From positions 1-64,000 of the forward strand of contig JBOHFI010000020.1 of NCBI GenBank assembly GCA_050699595.1: a stretch of 64,000 bases of DNA, read 5' to 3'. Positions 9,478-18,782 of this stretch are shown one piece after another (positions within the stretch are counted from its first letter, which is position 1; every line of letters starts with the position of its first letter). Under the pieces are notes generated by a model. That model was not told the origin of the DNA. It made no database searches and saw nothing but the letters and a program-made list of their open reading frames with translations. This stretch comes from GCA-003244245 sp050699595. Its GTDB lineage: Bacteria; Actinomycetota; Actinomycetes; Mycobacteriales; Pseudonocardiaceae. Made by a program: the position numbers and the translations under genes.

Positions 9478-10239
9478 ATGAGCAACTCCAACGATCGAGG
9501 CGAGCCGGTTCCCCATCCTGAGGCCACCCACACCGCGCCTGCGGGCATCGCCCGGTCCCGCGAGGCGACGCAGCACATGCACGTACCGGCCTGGCTGCGC
9601 CGCACCCAAGGGGAAAGCCGCTGGCCAGTGGCCGCCGCGATCATGGTCGCCATCGCCCTGCAGCTGGCCCTGCCCGACCAGTTGGTGTTGCAGTCCCGGT
9701 GGCTGCTGCCCGGCCTGGAGCTAGCCCTGCTGGCCGCCCTGATTGTGGCCAACCCGAAACGGTTCAACCGGGAATCCCGAGCGCAGCGCGCAGCCAGCCT
9801 CACCCTGACCGGGCTGATCAGCCTCGCTAACGCCTGGTCGGCCACCCTGCTGGTCCTCGGCTTGGTGCACGGTCGAGAAGGCGAAGACGCCGCGCCACTG
9901 CTGGCCAGCGGGGTGGCGATCTGGCTGACCAACATCATCGCCTTCGGGCTGTGGTATTGGCAGTTCGACCGCGGCGGCCCGGTCGCCCGAGCCTACGCCC
10001 ACCACGTGATACCCGACTTCCAATTCGTCCAGATGCAAGCCCCCGAGCTGGCCGCACCGGACTGGGAACCAGAGTTCGTGGACTACCTGTACCTATCCTT
10101 CACCAACGCCACCGCCTTCAGCCCCACCGACGTGATGCCGCTCTCCCGATGGGCCAAACTGACCATGATCGCCCAATCCCTGGTCTCCCTGGTCACCGTG
10201 GCCCTGGTCATCGCCCGCGCCGTCAACATCCTCAGATGA
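9478..10239 (+). CDS. DUF1345-family membrane protein
   Basis: A 253-residue integral membrane protein of the DUF1345 type. An N-terminal hydrophilic tail of about 50 residues is followed by helices at QSRWLLPGLELALLAALIV, SLTLTGLISLANAWSATLL and GVAIWLTNIIAFGLWYWQFD. The late phrases YLYLSFTNATAFSPTDVMPLS and IAQSLVSLVTVALVIARAVN are the conserved C-terminal pore-like segment (FTN..AFSPTD..PLS) of this family. Function is unknown. The frame is open from 9397, but ATG 9478 with a purine-rich TGGGGAT before it avoids overlap with the upstream gene. Confidence 0.82.
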   Translation: MSNSNDRGEPVPHPEATHTAPAGIARSREATQHMHVPAWLRRTQGESRWPVAAAIMVAIALQLALPDQLVLQSRWLLPGLELALLAALIVANPKRFNRESRAQRAASLTLTGLISLANAWSATLLVLGLVHGREGEDAAPLLASGVAIWLTNIIAFGLWYWQFDRGGPVARAYAHHVIPDFQFVQMQAPELAAPDWEPEFVDYLYLSFTNATAFSPTDVMPLSRWAKLTMIAQSLVSLVTVALVIARAVNILR

Positions 10240-10270
10240 CTGTGCGTCGTAGTCAAGCCCCCAGTGACAC

Positions 10271-10564
10271 TCACACCGCGCTTCTCGGTCCGAGTAGGGA
10301 GTGCGGTGGGACGGGCACCGGCGCGGTGGGCTGAAGCAGCATCCGCACGGTGACGTTCTCACCATCGAAATACACGCGGGTGACCTCGAGGCCGATGTAC
10401 CCGTCGGCACCGAGGATGGCATCCATGCGTACGAAGTGGTCGTTGACTCTGTGCAGGCCACACAACCTTGCGGCGACCAGTTCCGCGATCGACCGAGCCT
10501 CCAACCCGGTCCCCGCCGGCGCTTCGAAGTTGGACATCTCGGGTGGCGTAGGTTTAATTGTCAT
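10271..10564 (-). CDS. Small hypothetical protein
   Basis: A 97-residue protein, mainly hydrophilic. ATG 10564 is preceded by GGAGAGGAC at 8 bases, which is convincing. The sequence has an Ala/Leu-rich helix (RSIAELVAARLCGL) and a beta-rich second half (GYIGLEVTRVYFDGENVTV). I recognise no family. It sits 35 bases downstream of the Rpf-like gene on the same strand and may share its transcript. Confidence 0.6.
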   Translation of the reverse strand: MTIKPTPPEMSNFEAPAGTGLEARSIAELVAARLCGLHRVNDHFVRMDAILGADGYIGLEVTRVYFDGENVTVRMLLQPTAPVPVPPHSLLGPRSAV

Positions 10565-10599
10565 GGGTGATTGTCCTCTCCGGTCGGCACTGAGAAGTG

Positions 10600-11187
10600 C
10601 TACAGCGGGATCCGCAGCGATTGCCCTAGGATGATCAGATCCGGATCGGTGATGACGTCCCGATTGGCCGCGTAGACCCGCTCCCAGCCGCCGGACACAT
10701 GGTGGTGGGCAGCGATCGACCAGAGGGTGTCCCCCGGCACCACCCGGTAGGTCGACGTCGAGCCGGTCGAGGTCGGCTGGAGGCTGGGTGAACTCGGAGC
10801 CGACGGGGTCACGGGCTTCGTCCCTGCGGCGGGTGTACCGGCCCCGGCACGTTTCCCGCACACCGGCCACGCACCGATTCCCTGCGACGTCAAGACCCGC
10901 TCGGCGACCGCGATCTGCTGTTCCCGGGTGGCATTGGCGGGGTTACCCACACCACCGTTGGCGTGCCACGTCGACAGCGTGAACTGCAGTCCACCGAAGA
11001 AGCCGTTGCCGGTGTTGATGGCCCAGTTCCCGCCGGACTCGCATTGCGCGACCGCATCCCAGTTCACCCCCGACGCGGCGTCCGCCGTACCCGCGAGGAA
11101 ACTACCCGCAGCCATCGGGATACAGGCTGCGGCGACGACACCGGGTAGGCGGCGCCGGGTGGGTGCTCGGTGCTTACCTCGGTACAC
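10600..11187 (-). CDS. Resuscitation-promoting factor-like secreted transglycosylase with LysM domain
   Basis: About 195 residues: a basic start (YRGKHRAPTRR), a signal peptide ending near GTADAASG, an Rpf transglycosylase-like domain and a C-terminal LysM peptidoglycan-binding repeat. The Rpf domain carries the catalytic Glu in AQCESGGNW and the phrases GFFGGLQFTLSTW and REQQIAVAERVL. The LysM repeat reads YRVVPGDTLWSIAAHH ... LIILGQSLRIP. It cleaves cell-wall glycan and promotes regrowth of dormant or germinating cells. GTG 11187 gives the usual short Rpf N-terminus; GTG 11208 in the same frame is also possible. Actinomycete rpf leaders often carry a c-di-AMP riboswitch; I looked upstream and could not identify one. 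Confidence 0.92.
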   Translation of the reverse strand: MYRGKHRAPTRRRLPGVVAAACIPMAAGSFLAGTADAASGVNWDAVAQCESGGNWAINTGNGFFGGLQFTLSTWHANGGVGNPANATREQQIAVAERVLTSQGIGAWPVCGKRAGAGTPAAGTKPVTPSAPSSPSLQPTSTGSTSTYRVVPGDTLWSIAAHHHVSGGWERVYAANRDVITDPDLIILGQSLRIPL

Positions 11188-11470
11188 GTGAACTCGGTTT
11201 CCCGCCACCTGAAAGGTGCCGAATGAGTAGGGGTGAGTTATGCGGATATCCCCTCATCACGTACCCGGAAACGGAAGTGGTTGATCTAAATTCAGCGCCG
11301 AGCGGTCATTTACCGCGGTGTGCGGTACCCACTGCGAGATTCCGTCAAGGAACGCGCTATCCCGTGTCAACCGGCGATTTCGTGCTGGTCGACGGTTCAG
11401 CCCTCGGCCCCTGCGACAGGGGATCGCGAGCGATGCGGCAGGCTACCCGCGGACCGAGGGAGGACCGAGC

Positions 11471-13954
11471 GTGGGTGAGCGAGCGATACCGAAGGTGTCG
11501 GTGGTCGTGGTCAACTACCGCGGTGCCGAGCACAGCGTGACCTGCCTGCGCGCGCTGCGCGACGAGCTGGACTGGCCCAGTGAGGCGCTTGAGCTGATCT
11601 GCGTGGACAACGCCTCGGGCGACGGCGGCGCACGACGGATCGCCGCCGCGGTCCCCCAGGTCCGGCTGATCCGCTCGGCCACCAACATCGGGTTCGCCGG
11701 CGGCTGCAACCTCGGGGCCGGCTTAGCCACCGGCTCGATCGTCGCTTTTCTCAACAGCGACGCGCGACCGCACCGTGACTGGGTGCGCGCCGCGGTCACC
11801 GCACTCGACGACTCCGCCGTTGCGGCGGTGGCCAGCAAGGTGCTGGACTGGAACGGCGAGCGGATCGACTACGTCGACGGCGGCCTGACCTGGTACGGGA
11901 TGGGCTACAAACCGCACGTCGGCAAGCCCGACGACGGTGCCCACGACACCGCCCGCGACGTGCTGTTCGGTACCGGCGCCGCGTTGCTGGTCCGGCGCGA
12001 GGTCTTCGAGCGACTCGGCGGGTTCGACGAGCGGTTCTTCATGTTCTGCGAGGACGTCGACCTCGGCTGGCGCCTGAACCTGCGCGGGTACCGGGTGCGC
12101 TACGAGCCGGCCTCGATCGCCTACCACCGCCACCACGCCTCGTTGCACGGCGCGGACCCGGCCCGCGAGACCTACCTGCTGGAACGCAACGCGCTCGCCG
12201 CGCTGTACAAGAACGTCTCCGACGAGACCCTGGCCACCGTGCTGCCCGCCGCGCTCGCGCTGGCGGTGCGCCGCGCCACCGCCCGCGGCGAATGCGACCC
12301 GACCGAACTGGAGATGACCCGCCGCAGCCCTGGAGCGGAGACCCCCGGCCCCATGGACGTACCCCGGGTGACCATGGCCGGGATCTACGCCATCGACCGC
12401 TTCGTCGAGATGCTGCCCGCGTTGGCCGCGTCCCGACGCACTGAGCAGGCCGCACGGGTCCGCACCGACGCCGACCTGCTGCCACTGATGCGCAACGCCC
12501 TGGAGCGCACCTCCCCGGAGATCCCCTACCTGCTCGCGCACGACGCGATCGTCGAGGCACTCGGCGTGGCGCGGGTCTACGGGGCTCGCCGACGAATCTT
12601 AATCATCACCGCGGACGCGGTGTCGCAGCGGATGGCCGGGCCGGCGATCCGCGCCTGGAACATGGCCGAGGTGCTCTCCGGCGAGCACGACGTACGCCTG
12701 ATCAGCCTCAACCAGCACTGCTCGCCACCCCCCGCCGACTTCGAGGTGCGCCAGGTGCTCGCGCACCAGATCAGCCCGGACCTGGCCTGGGCCCAGTTGG
12801 TAGTCCTTCAAGGCCACGTGCTCGAGCAGATTCCGTCGCTGAAGACGTCCAACCACCTCGTCATCGCCGACATCTACGACCCGATGCACCTCGAGCAACT
12901 CGAGCAGGGCCGTGACCTGGGTGACGAGGCGCGCGCGCAGGTCGTCGACGCAGCGACCGCCGTATTGACGACCCAGCTGCGCCGCGGTGACTTCTTCTTG
13001 TGCGCCTCGCAGCGCCAGCGGCATTTCTGGCTCGGGCATCTGGCCGCGATCGGGCGGCTGTCCCCCGCCGTCTACGACGCTGACCCGACGACCCGGTCGC
13101 TGCTCGCGGTGGCCCCCTTCGGGTTGTCCGGCAAGCCGCCGCAGCGCACCGGTCCAGGACTGCGGGACACGCTGGGGCTGGGGCCGCAGGACAAGGTCGT
13201 GCTCTGGGCGGGCGGCGTCTACTCCTGGTTCGACCCGCTGACCCTGCTGCACGCCGTGCACGCGTTACGCGCCGAGCACCCGGAGCTGCGGCTGGTATTC
13301 CTCGGGATGCGCCACCCGAATCCCGACGTGCCCGAGATGGGCATGGCCGGGCAGGCCCGTCGGCTTTCCGAGACTCTCGGGCTCACCGGTGAGCAGGTGT
13401 TCTTCAACGAGACCTGGGTGCCCTACGCCGACCGGCAGAACTGGCTGCTCGACGCCGACGCCGGCGTCACCACGCACTTCGAGCACATCGAGACCACGTT
13501 CGCTTTCCGGACCCGGGTGCTGGACTACCTGTGGGCGGGGCTGCCCATCGTCACCACCGACGGCGACGCCTTCGCCGAGCTGGTCGCCGCCGAAGAGCTC
13601 GGCGTGGTGGTGCCCGCTGGAGATCCGGCGGCGCTGGCCGCCGCGCTGGCCCGGGTGCTCTACGACGACGCTTTCGCCGCCGGTTGCCGGGACCGGATCG
13701 CCGCGGTGGCCCAGCGCTACACCTGGGAGACGGTGCTGGCGCCGCTGGTCGAGTTCTGTCGACATCCCCGTCCCGCACCCGACCGGCTGCGCGCCGCCTC
13801 GCTCACCACGGGCGGCGGCCCCACCGGAGTGGCCGGCGCGCTGCGCCGGGACGCCGCACTGGCCCGCTCCTATCTCGCCGCAGGCGGCCCCGGTGAGGTG
13901 GCCCGACGAGCCGCAGGCCGGCTGCGACGACTGTGGATAACCCGTGAGTGGTAA
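11471..13954 (+). CDS. Bifunctional glycosyltransferase (GT2 fused to GT4)
   Basis: An 827-residue cytoplasmic enzyme. Residues 1 to about 270 form a GT-A domain of family 2: SVVVVNYRGAE, FLNSDARPHRDW as the metal-binding DxD-like site, and FFMFCEDVDLGWRL as the WbbL-like catalytic loop. A linker follows, then a GT-B domain of family 4 from about residue 375, with the acceptor-side opening MAGPAIRAWNMAEVL and the donor-site loop GLPIVTTDGDAFAELV. Such fusions add two sugars in surface polysaccharide or teichuronic-type polymers; the acceptor is unknown. GTG 11471 is preceded by GAGGGAGGA. The next glycosyltransferase gene starts inside its 3' end (11-base overlap). Confidence 0.87.
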   Translation: MGERAIPKVSVVVVNYRGAEHSVTCLRALRDELDWPSEALELICVDNASGDGGARRIAAAVPQVRLIRSATNIGFAGGCNLGAGLATGSIVAFLNSDARPHRDWVRAAVTALDDSAVAAVASKVLDWNGERIDYVDGGLTWYGMGYKPHVGKPDDGAHDTARDVLFGTGAALLVRREVFERLGGFDERFFMFCEDVDLGWRLNLRGYRVRYEPASIAYHRHHASLHGADPARETYLLERNALAALYKNVSDETLATVLPAALALAVRRATARGECDPTELEMTRRSPGAETPGPMDVPRVTMAGIYAIDRFVEMLPALAASRRTEQAARVRTDADLLPLMRNALERTSPEIPYLLAHDAIVEALGVARVYGARRRILIITADAVSQRMAGPAIRAWNMAEVLSGEHDVRLISLNQHCSPPPADFEVRQVLAHQISPDLAWAQLVVLQGHVLEQIPSLKTSNHLVIADIYDPMHLEQLEQGRDLGDEARAQVVDAATAVLTTQLRRGDFFLCASQRQRHFWLGHLAAIGRLSPAVYDADPTTRSLLAVAPFGLSGKPPQRTGPGLRDTLGLGPQDKVVLWAGGVYSWFDPLTLLHAVHALRAEHPELRLVFLGMRHPNPDVPEMGMAGQARRLSETLGLTGEQVFFNETWVPYADRQNWLLDADAGVTTHFEHIETTFAFRTRVLDYLWAGLPIVTTDGDAFAELVAAEELGVVVPAGDPAALAAALARVLYDDAFAAGCRDRIAAVAQRYTWETVLAPLVEFCRHPRPAPDRLRAASLTTGGGPTGVAGALRRDAALARSYLAAGGPGEVARRAAGRLRRLWITREW

Positions 13955-15059
13955 TGCGAGCGATGACTCACATCGCCACTCACGGGTACTCATCGATGGG
14001 ACGCCGCTGCTGGGGCAGCGGAGCGGGATCGGGCGCTACACCGCCGCGCTAGTGCGTGAGCTGGCGACGCGGGCCGATGTGGACGTCACGGTCACCGCGT
14101 TCACCGCGCGTGGGCAGAGCGCGCTGCGCGCCGCGGTACCCCCTGGGGTGGCGGTACGCGGTGGACCGGTCCCGGCCCGGGCGCTGCGAGCGTTGTGGCA
14201 CCGGGTGAACTGGCCTCCGACCGAGCTGCTCGCCGCCGAAGCTGACGTGCTGCACGCCACCAACTTCGTGCTGCCGCCCGCAAAGCGCGCCCGCGGTGTC
14301 GTCACCGTGCACGACCTGGCGTTCCTGGACCACCCGGAGTTCCTGGCCCCACAACAGCGTGATCTGCCCGATCTCCTTCGGCGCTCGGTGGCCCGCGCGG
14401 CGGTGGTGTGCACCCCCAGCGACGCGGTGGCGCGGCAAGTGGCCCTCCGGCTCGACATCCCCGCGGAACGGATCGTGGTCACCCCACTGGGTGTGGATCC
14501 CGCCTGGTCGAGTGCCGGCTCGCCGTCCCCGGTTCTGCGCGCGGTGCTGGGGTTGCCGCCACGCTATCTGCTGTTCATCGGTGCGGCACAGCCCCGAAAG
14601 GGCCTCGACGTACTACTTGAGGCGCACGCCGCACAACGTGATCTCGCGCCGCTGGTGCTGGCCGGGCCGGCGGGCTGGGGTCCGGCGCCGGTGACCTCAT
14701 CCCGGGTACACGCCGTGGGCTACCTCGACGAGGCTGACGTGCGCTGCGTGGTAGCCGGCGCGGCGGCGCTGGTGCTGCCCTCGCGCGACGAGGGTTTCGG
14801 CTTACCGGTGCTGGAGGCGATGGCGGCCGGCGTACCCGTGGTGTGTTCCGACCTGCCCGCGCTGCGGGAGGTCGCCGGGGGCCTCGCCACCCTCGTCCCG
14901 CCCGGGGACCCCGCGGCCCTGGCCACCGCGCTGACCGGTGTGGACGGCGCCGGCCGCGACCCGGCAGGCGCGGTCGCCCGGCAGGCGCACGCGGCCCGCT
15001 ACACCTGGCAGGCCTGTGCGCAGGCAACGGTCCACGCGTACCGGAAAGCCCGCGACTGA
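13944..15059 (+). CDS. GT4-family glycosyltransferase
   Basis: A 371-residue GT-B fold enzyme. The N-terminal acceptor domain begins LIDGTPLLGQRSGIGRYTAAL, a phrase shared with mannosyltransferases of the WsaF/MtfB type. The donor domain has FIGAAQPRKGLDVLLEA, ALVLPSRDEGFGLPVLEA (the E-x7-E motif) and PVVCSDLPALREVAGG. It transfers a nucleotide-activated sugar, probably in the same polymer pathway as the upstream fused enzyme, because the GTG start overlaps that gene by 11 bases. No membrane segment is seen. Confidence 0.88.
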   Translation: MSGNASDDSHRHSRVLIDGTPLLGQRSGIGRYTAALVRELATRADVDVTVTAFTARGQSALRAAVPPGVAVRGGPVPARALRALWHRVNWPPTELLAAEADVLHATNFVLPPAKRARGVVTVHDLAFLDHPEFLAPQQRDLPDLLRRSVARAAVVCTPSDAVARQVALRLDIPAERIVVTPLGVDPAWSSAGSPSPVLRAVLGLPPRYLLFIGAAQPRKGLDVLLEAHAAQRDLAPLVLAGPAGWGPAPVTSSRVHAVGYLDEADVRCVVAGAAALVLPSRDEGFGLPVLEAMAAGVPVVCSDLPALREVAGGLATLVPPGDPAALATALTGVDGAGRDPAGAVARQAHAARYTWQACAQATVHAYRKARD

Positions 15060-15072
15060 TCGTCGCGCACCC

Positions 15073-15138
15073 GTGAGGAACACCGGGGACGCCGGTGACG
15101 AACACACTAGGTACCTGTGACGAATACACCAGGATACT
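15073..15138 (+). repeat. Three tandem 22-base imperfect repeats
   Basis: Three units start GTGAGGAAC, GTGACGAAC and GTGACGAAT at 15073, 15095 and 15117, exactly 22 bases apart. Units two and three agree at 17 of 22 positions; the first is weaker. They lie downstream of the GT4 gene and about 200 bases before the secreted DUF4185-like gene. Spacing near two helical turns suggests a regulator array, but this is only inference. Confidence 0.55.
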
Positions 15139-15335
15139 TTTCACCCACGGGGAGTAGGGGGGCGGACGTTATGATGGGTCCGGGGCGTACACAGCTACGG
15201 AATGCACTGCGCTACGGAAGCACTGGGGAGGACTGCTTTCCCCCCTTCGGGTGTCGGGGGACATCGCTTGCGGCGACGCCGGCGCATGGCTGCGCTGGCG
15301 TGATTAGCGCGCGCATTCATACAGTAAGGGGGAGG

Positions 15336-16481
15336 ATGATGCTCACTCACCGAACGCGAGCCGGGGTGGCTCTAGCGGCTCTCAGCGCGGCGACTGTAGC
15401 AGTCACTGTCAGCGCAGCGGCGCCCGGGGTGGCGCAAACGTCGCCGCTGGGCGTCGCGAACCCGGTGGCCGTGCTCACCGGTGCCGCGTCCATCAACGCG
15501 ACCGAGGCCCGGTACCAGGTGAAGGGCACCGACCTGGGGATCATGTGGACCGACGATAAGGGCCGGATCCTGGCCGCCTTCGGCGACACGTTCGGGCCCG
15601 GATGGGCCGGCATCAGCAGCGGATTCGCGAATCCCACGATGATCGATTGGCGCTCGAACACCCTGGCCCGCAGCACGGACCACAACCCGGACGGGGGCAT
15701 GTCGTTCGCCTTCGTCACCGACCGCCCCGGCCACGCCAAGGAGCTGCTGCCCTCGCTCAAGCAGGACGGCGTCGAGATGACCAAGATCCCCACCGGCGGG
15801 ATCAACATCGGCGGGCGTGATTATCTGGCCTACATGTCGGTGCGCAGCTTCACCCAGCCTGGGCAGTGGATCACGAACCACAGCGGCATCGCCTACTCCG
15901 ACGACGGCGGGCAGACCTGGAAGGACGCACCAGGCGCGCGCCGGCCCAACACCGCAGGCCTCGACGAGAAATTCCAGATGATCGCCTATGCCCGGCGAGA
16001 CGGCTTCGTCTACGCCTTCGGCACGCCGAACGGCCGCTTCGGTGACGCCCACGTCGCCCGAGTGCCCGAACAGCGGCTGCTCGACACATCCGCTTACGAG
16101 TACTGGAACGGAAAAACCTGGCAGCGGGGCGGCAGCGAGAGCGCGGCCCCCATCGTGGCAGGGCCCGTCGGGGAGATATCGGTCCGCTACGACGAGATCC
16201 TCAAGAGCTGGGAGATGATGTACCTCGACGAGTCGCATGAGGCGATCGTGGTCCGGCTGGCGCCGCACCCGTCTGGGCCGTGGGGCGCGCCGATGCCGGT
16301 CGCCACGTCGCGCGAGTACCCGAATCTTTACGGCGGATTCCTGAACCCTGACTCGAAGGGACGTGACGTCTACTTCACGATGACCCAGTACGACCGCTAC
16401 AACGTCTCCATGATGCACGCCACGCTGCCTGCCAACTCGGTGGCGCGCACAGGGCCGCGCTGGGACCCTCGAACACGTTAA
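15336..16481 (+). CDS. Secreted DUF4185-like beta-propeller protein
   Basis: A 381-residue exported protein with a twin-basic start (LTHRTRAGVALAAL), a hydrophobic segment and an Ala-rich cleavage region near AAAPGVAQ. The mature part has bladed-propeller phrases: TDLGIMWTDDKGRILAAFGD, NHSGIAYSDDGGQTWKDAP (an Asp-box, SxDxGxTW), NLYGGFLNPDSKGRDVYFTM. This is the arrangement of DUF4185 proteins, which resemble glycosidase-type propellers and occur in mycobacterial and actinomycete secretomes. No enzymatic role is proven. AAGGGGGAGG runs right up to ATG 15336, so ATG 15339 may be the true start. The 276-base leader holds the tandem repeats. Confidence 0.8.
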   Translation: MMLTHRTRAGVALAALSAATVAVTVSAAAPGVAQTSPLGVANPVAVLTGAASINATEARYQVKGTDLGIMWTDDKGRILAAFGDTFGPGWAGISSGFANPTMIDWRSNTLARSTDHNPDGGMSFAFVTDRPGHAKELLPSLKQDGVEMTKIPTGGINIGGRDYLAYMSVRSFTQPGQWITNHSGIAYSDDGGQTWKDAPGARRPNTAGLDEKFQMIAYARRDGFVYAFGTPNGRFGDAHVARVPEQRLLDTSAYEYWNGKTWQRGGSESAAPIVAGPVGEISVRYDEILKSWEMMYLDESHEAIVVRLAPHPSGPWGAPMPVATSREYPNLYGGFLNPDSKGRDVYFTMTQYDRYNVSMMHATLPANSVARTGPRWDPRTR

Positions 16482-17250
16482 CGAGCGGGTGAATAGTCGG
16501 TGTCAGCCAGGAAACGCTGGCGCGGGTCACGGGCGTCGAACCCACGTACCTTCAGCCCAATGGAACCATCGAGGTAGCAGCTGTGCTGAGAAGCGGTGAT
16601 CGCCCGGTGAAGAGCCCAGGGTTCGTGTTCCTGACCGGCATGGCCTTGACCGCTCCGGCGCATCAGGAGCTGGTGCACGACCCGGGCCCGCTGGTATCCG
16701 GACTGTCGGCAAGTCGGGTGGCGCAGCCCTGGTCGACCGGTTAATGGCCATGATCCCGAGCTGCGGGTGATGGATGATGTCGCGGGTGGCGGCACGGTGC
16801 TCTCGCTGGCCGAACAGGAGTTCGGAGTGATCGCCGAGCTGCTCGACCAGGCGCTCGCCATGCTCGAGGAGGGTATCGCGACGCTCGATGAGTCATTTGT
16901 CCATGACCGGGAGAATTACTTCATCCGTATCGATGAGGCCCACGCTCATCCAGGCCGGCAGCGCGATCAAGATGTCACTGCCAGGCGAGGAATATCAGCG
17001 TTCGATTTGTCCGAGAACCTGGATTAAAACCGAAACGTCGGCCGTCCCCGCGATCGCTACAGTCACGTAAATCCACACACAGACACCCCGAGGTACGGGA
17101 AATATCAAAATGGACTCAAAAGGTTTGCAACATAACGACGATGGCAAATTCGCATATGAACGAGATGGTACCATCACGATGTGCCCGGAAGTGCAATTAA
17201 TTCCAGAATTCGAAACCTGGCGCGGTTCAATCCGGATGGGGAGAGGTCGC
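16482..17250. other. Transition region with no confident gene
   Basis: Base composition falls from GC-rich to about half GC toward 17250. Two weak frames exist. Plus 16767-17027 encodes 86 residues with an acidic helix (LAEQEFGVIAELLDQALAML) that could be a degraded helical protein. Minus 16478-16861 ends in a plausible but unrecognised tail (HSCYLDGSIGLKVRGFDARD). Neither has a convincing start or a family match, so I treat both as relics or chance. Confidence 0.4.
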
Positions 17251-17817
17251 TTGAAAAGGTTGACGGTCATCGTCTTGTCGGGCCCAATAGGATCCGGCAA
17301 GACCACGCTCACTGAAAAGTTTTCTCGAAACTACGAGGCGAAGAGAATCAGTACATCAAGTCTGATCTCTGTCGCCATCGGACAAAAAATCGATCGCCGA
17401 GAGCTCCAGCAGGTGGGTCTCGGCTCTTACTTTCAGGCCGGGCAGTGGATATCGGATGCAGTCAAGCGCATCGCCGAGACAAGCCTCGCTAGTGGTATAA
17501 TAGTCGTCGACGCAGCCCGAACGCGCGAGCAGGTTATCGAGCTTAGAAAATTTGACTCGGAGCTCTGGAGGATCCTCCACGTCCCATCTGACGGGTGACG
17601 ATACGCTGCTAGCGCATCGCTATAGCACTAGAAATCAAACCAGTGATTCCAGCGACCTACGATCATTCGAACACTCCGCTTTGGCGCGTTCGACGGTCGG
17701 GCCTTCTTTTGCATTTCCGAATCCCGGGAGAGCGCGACTAGAATAAACACCTCGTTCGATATGCTCCAAAAACGTATAGCATCATGGGACAAGGCGTACC
17801 ACTTGCGATTTGAGTAG
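17251..17817 (+). pseudogene. Broken P-loop nucleoside/nucleotide kinase-like gene
   Basis: TTG 17251 follows GGGGAGAGG and opens LKRLTVIVLSGPIGSGKTTLTEKF, a Walker A loop of the AAA/adenylate-kinase-like kind. The body continues RISTSSLISVAIGQKI and GIIVVDAARTREQVIELRKF up to ILHV, then stops at 17598 in an unlikely tail. Dropping one base near 17580 restores HLTGDDTLLAHRYSTR, the typical continuation of such kinases, so there is a frameshift. A further frame carries SESRESATRINTSFD and ends at 17817, which may be the C-terminus after a second shift. GC content is well below that of its neighbours, consistent with transfer. It faces the MazG-like gene. Confidence 0.55.
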
Positions 17818-18035
17818 ATTTTTACTGTATCCACTACCCAAGTCCCACGTCCGTTCCAGGGCACAGAAGGTGGTCTCCCGCCGCAGACACGCGGCCCGAC
17901 GCGTGGGCTAGAGTGAGGTTACCGTAAGTCCACATCACCCACCGCGTGCGGCAGGTCGACTACACTGCGATAGGCCCGACCACTTACATTAAAAAACAGG
18001 TCGCCTTGGATTTTTTTGATCGAGGTGAATCACGC

Positions 18036-18545
18036 CTAGCAGGGGAACACCAAAGGCGACTGATTCTGCAGCATTGCCTTCACGTCCGGAGGCGTATACC
18101 ACTGAGACTTGAGGACTTTTCCGTCAGCCCGCTTGATCGGCTTTCCGCTATCATCGAGCTTGCTCATGTTGGCCCTATGAACCTCTGACAGTATGAGGTC
18201 GAGGTCAATACCATAGGTAACCGCGGTTCCATAGGCGACGTAAACGACGTCAGCTAAAGCGTCTGCGATCGCCACCAGGTCACGAGCTTCTATCGCCGAT
18301 AAGAATTCACCGCACTCTTCTTCCAGGAGCGCCCCTCTCAGCTTGGCAAGCAAGTCGCCGATCTCTATGCTGGGGGTCGCCCGCCTCGGGAGATCAAAAG
18401 CGGCATGAAATTCCGCCACAGCTGTCGCGACATCGCTACGCCGGAAAAGTCTCTCAGGCCGGACACCCTCAGCGGTTCCGCTGACCGAAAGGCGGTCATC
18501 CTCCAGACTGCGAGAGTTCGTCACGGAGCCCGAGTTCTGAGACAT
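18036..18545 (-). CDS. MazG/PRA-PH-like nucleotide pyrophosphohydrolase
   Basis: A 169-residue all-alpha NTP pyrophosphatase. The metal-binding E-x-x-E plus E-x-x-D arrangement is visible in LLEEECGEFLSAIEARD and ADALADVVYVAYGTAVTYG. The C-terminal phrase SEVHRANMSKLDDSGKPIKR is typical of the Cof-like/MazG subgroup. It would hydrolyse non-canonical or dNTPs to monophosphates. ATG 18545 is 11 bases after AAGGAG. The base composition is poorer in GC than the flanks and matches the broken kinase gene it converges on, so the two probably arrived together. Phage and mobile islands often carry such genes. Confidence 0.85.
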   Translation of the reverse strand: MSQNSGSVTNSRSLEDDRLSVSGTAEGVRPERLFRRSDVATAVAEFHAAFDLPRRATPSIEIGDLLAKLRGALLEEECGEFLSAIEARDLVAIADALADVVYVAYGTAVTYGIDLDLILSEVHRANMSKLDDSGKPIKRADGKVLKSQWYTPPDVKAMLQNQSPLVFPC

Positions 18546-18597
18546 AAATCAGATATCTCCTTCTTCTGGTCAGGCGCCGAAGTAAGGCTCGGCGGTC

Positions 18598-18742
18598 TCA
18601 GCTGGTGAAAGCAGTCGAGCTGGTGATCAGATCGGCGACGGCTTCTACTGGCGTTCGGCGGCCGGGGATACGGCGTGATCTGATGTTGAGTTCGTGGGCG
18701 ATGGAGCCGAGGCAGGTCTGGTCGTCGGTGAGGTTCTGACAG
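18598..18742 (-). pseudogene. Relic of an IS30-like transposase C-terminus
   Basis: On the minus strand a 48-codon frame reads NLTDDQTCLGSIAHELNIRS followed by RRIPGRRTPVEAVADLI and a stop at 18598. This matches the usual end of IS30 transposases, where a phrase like 'ia.eLN.RPRk.LG.rTPae' precedes the stop. No upstream catalytic part is present before the DnaA-box region, so only the tail remains. Family assignment is from memory of the motif. Confidence 0.5.
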
Positions 18743-18782
18743 GGACGACTCGACCGTACAGTCATGACATTGTGGAACGCTA

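Noticed and set aside
11209..11460. Possible c-di-AMP (ydaO-type) riboswitch upstream of the Rpf-like gene
   Set aside because: The position is right for actinomycetes, but I could not find the conserved core motifs in the minus-strand leader.
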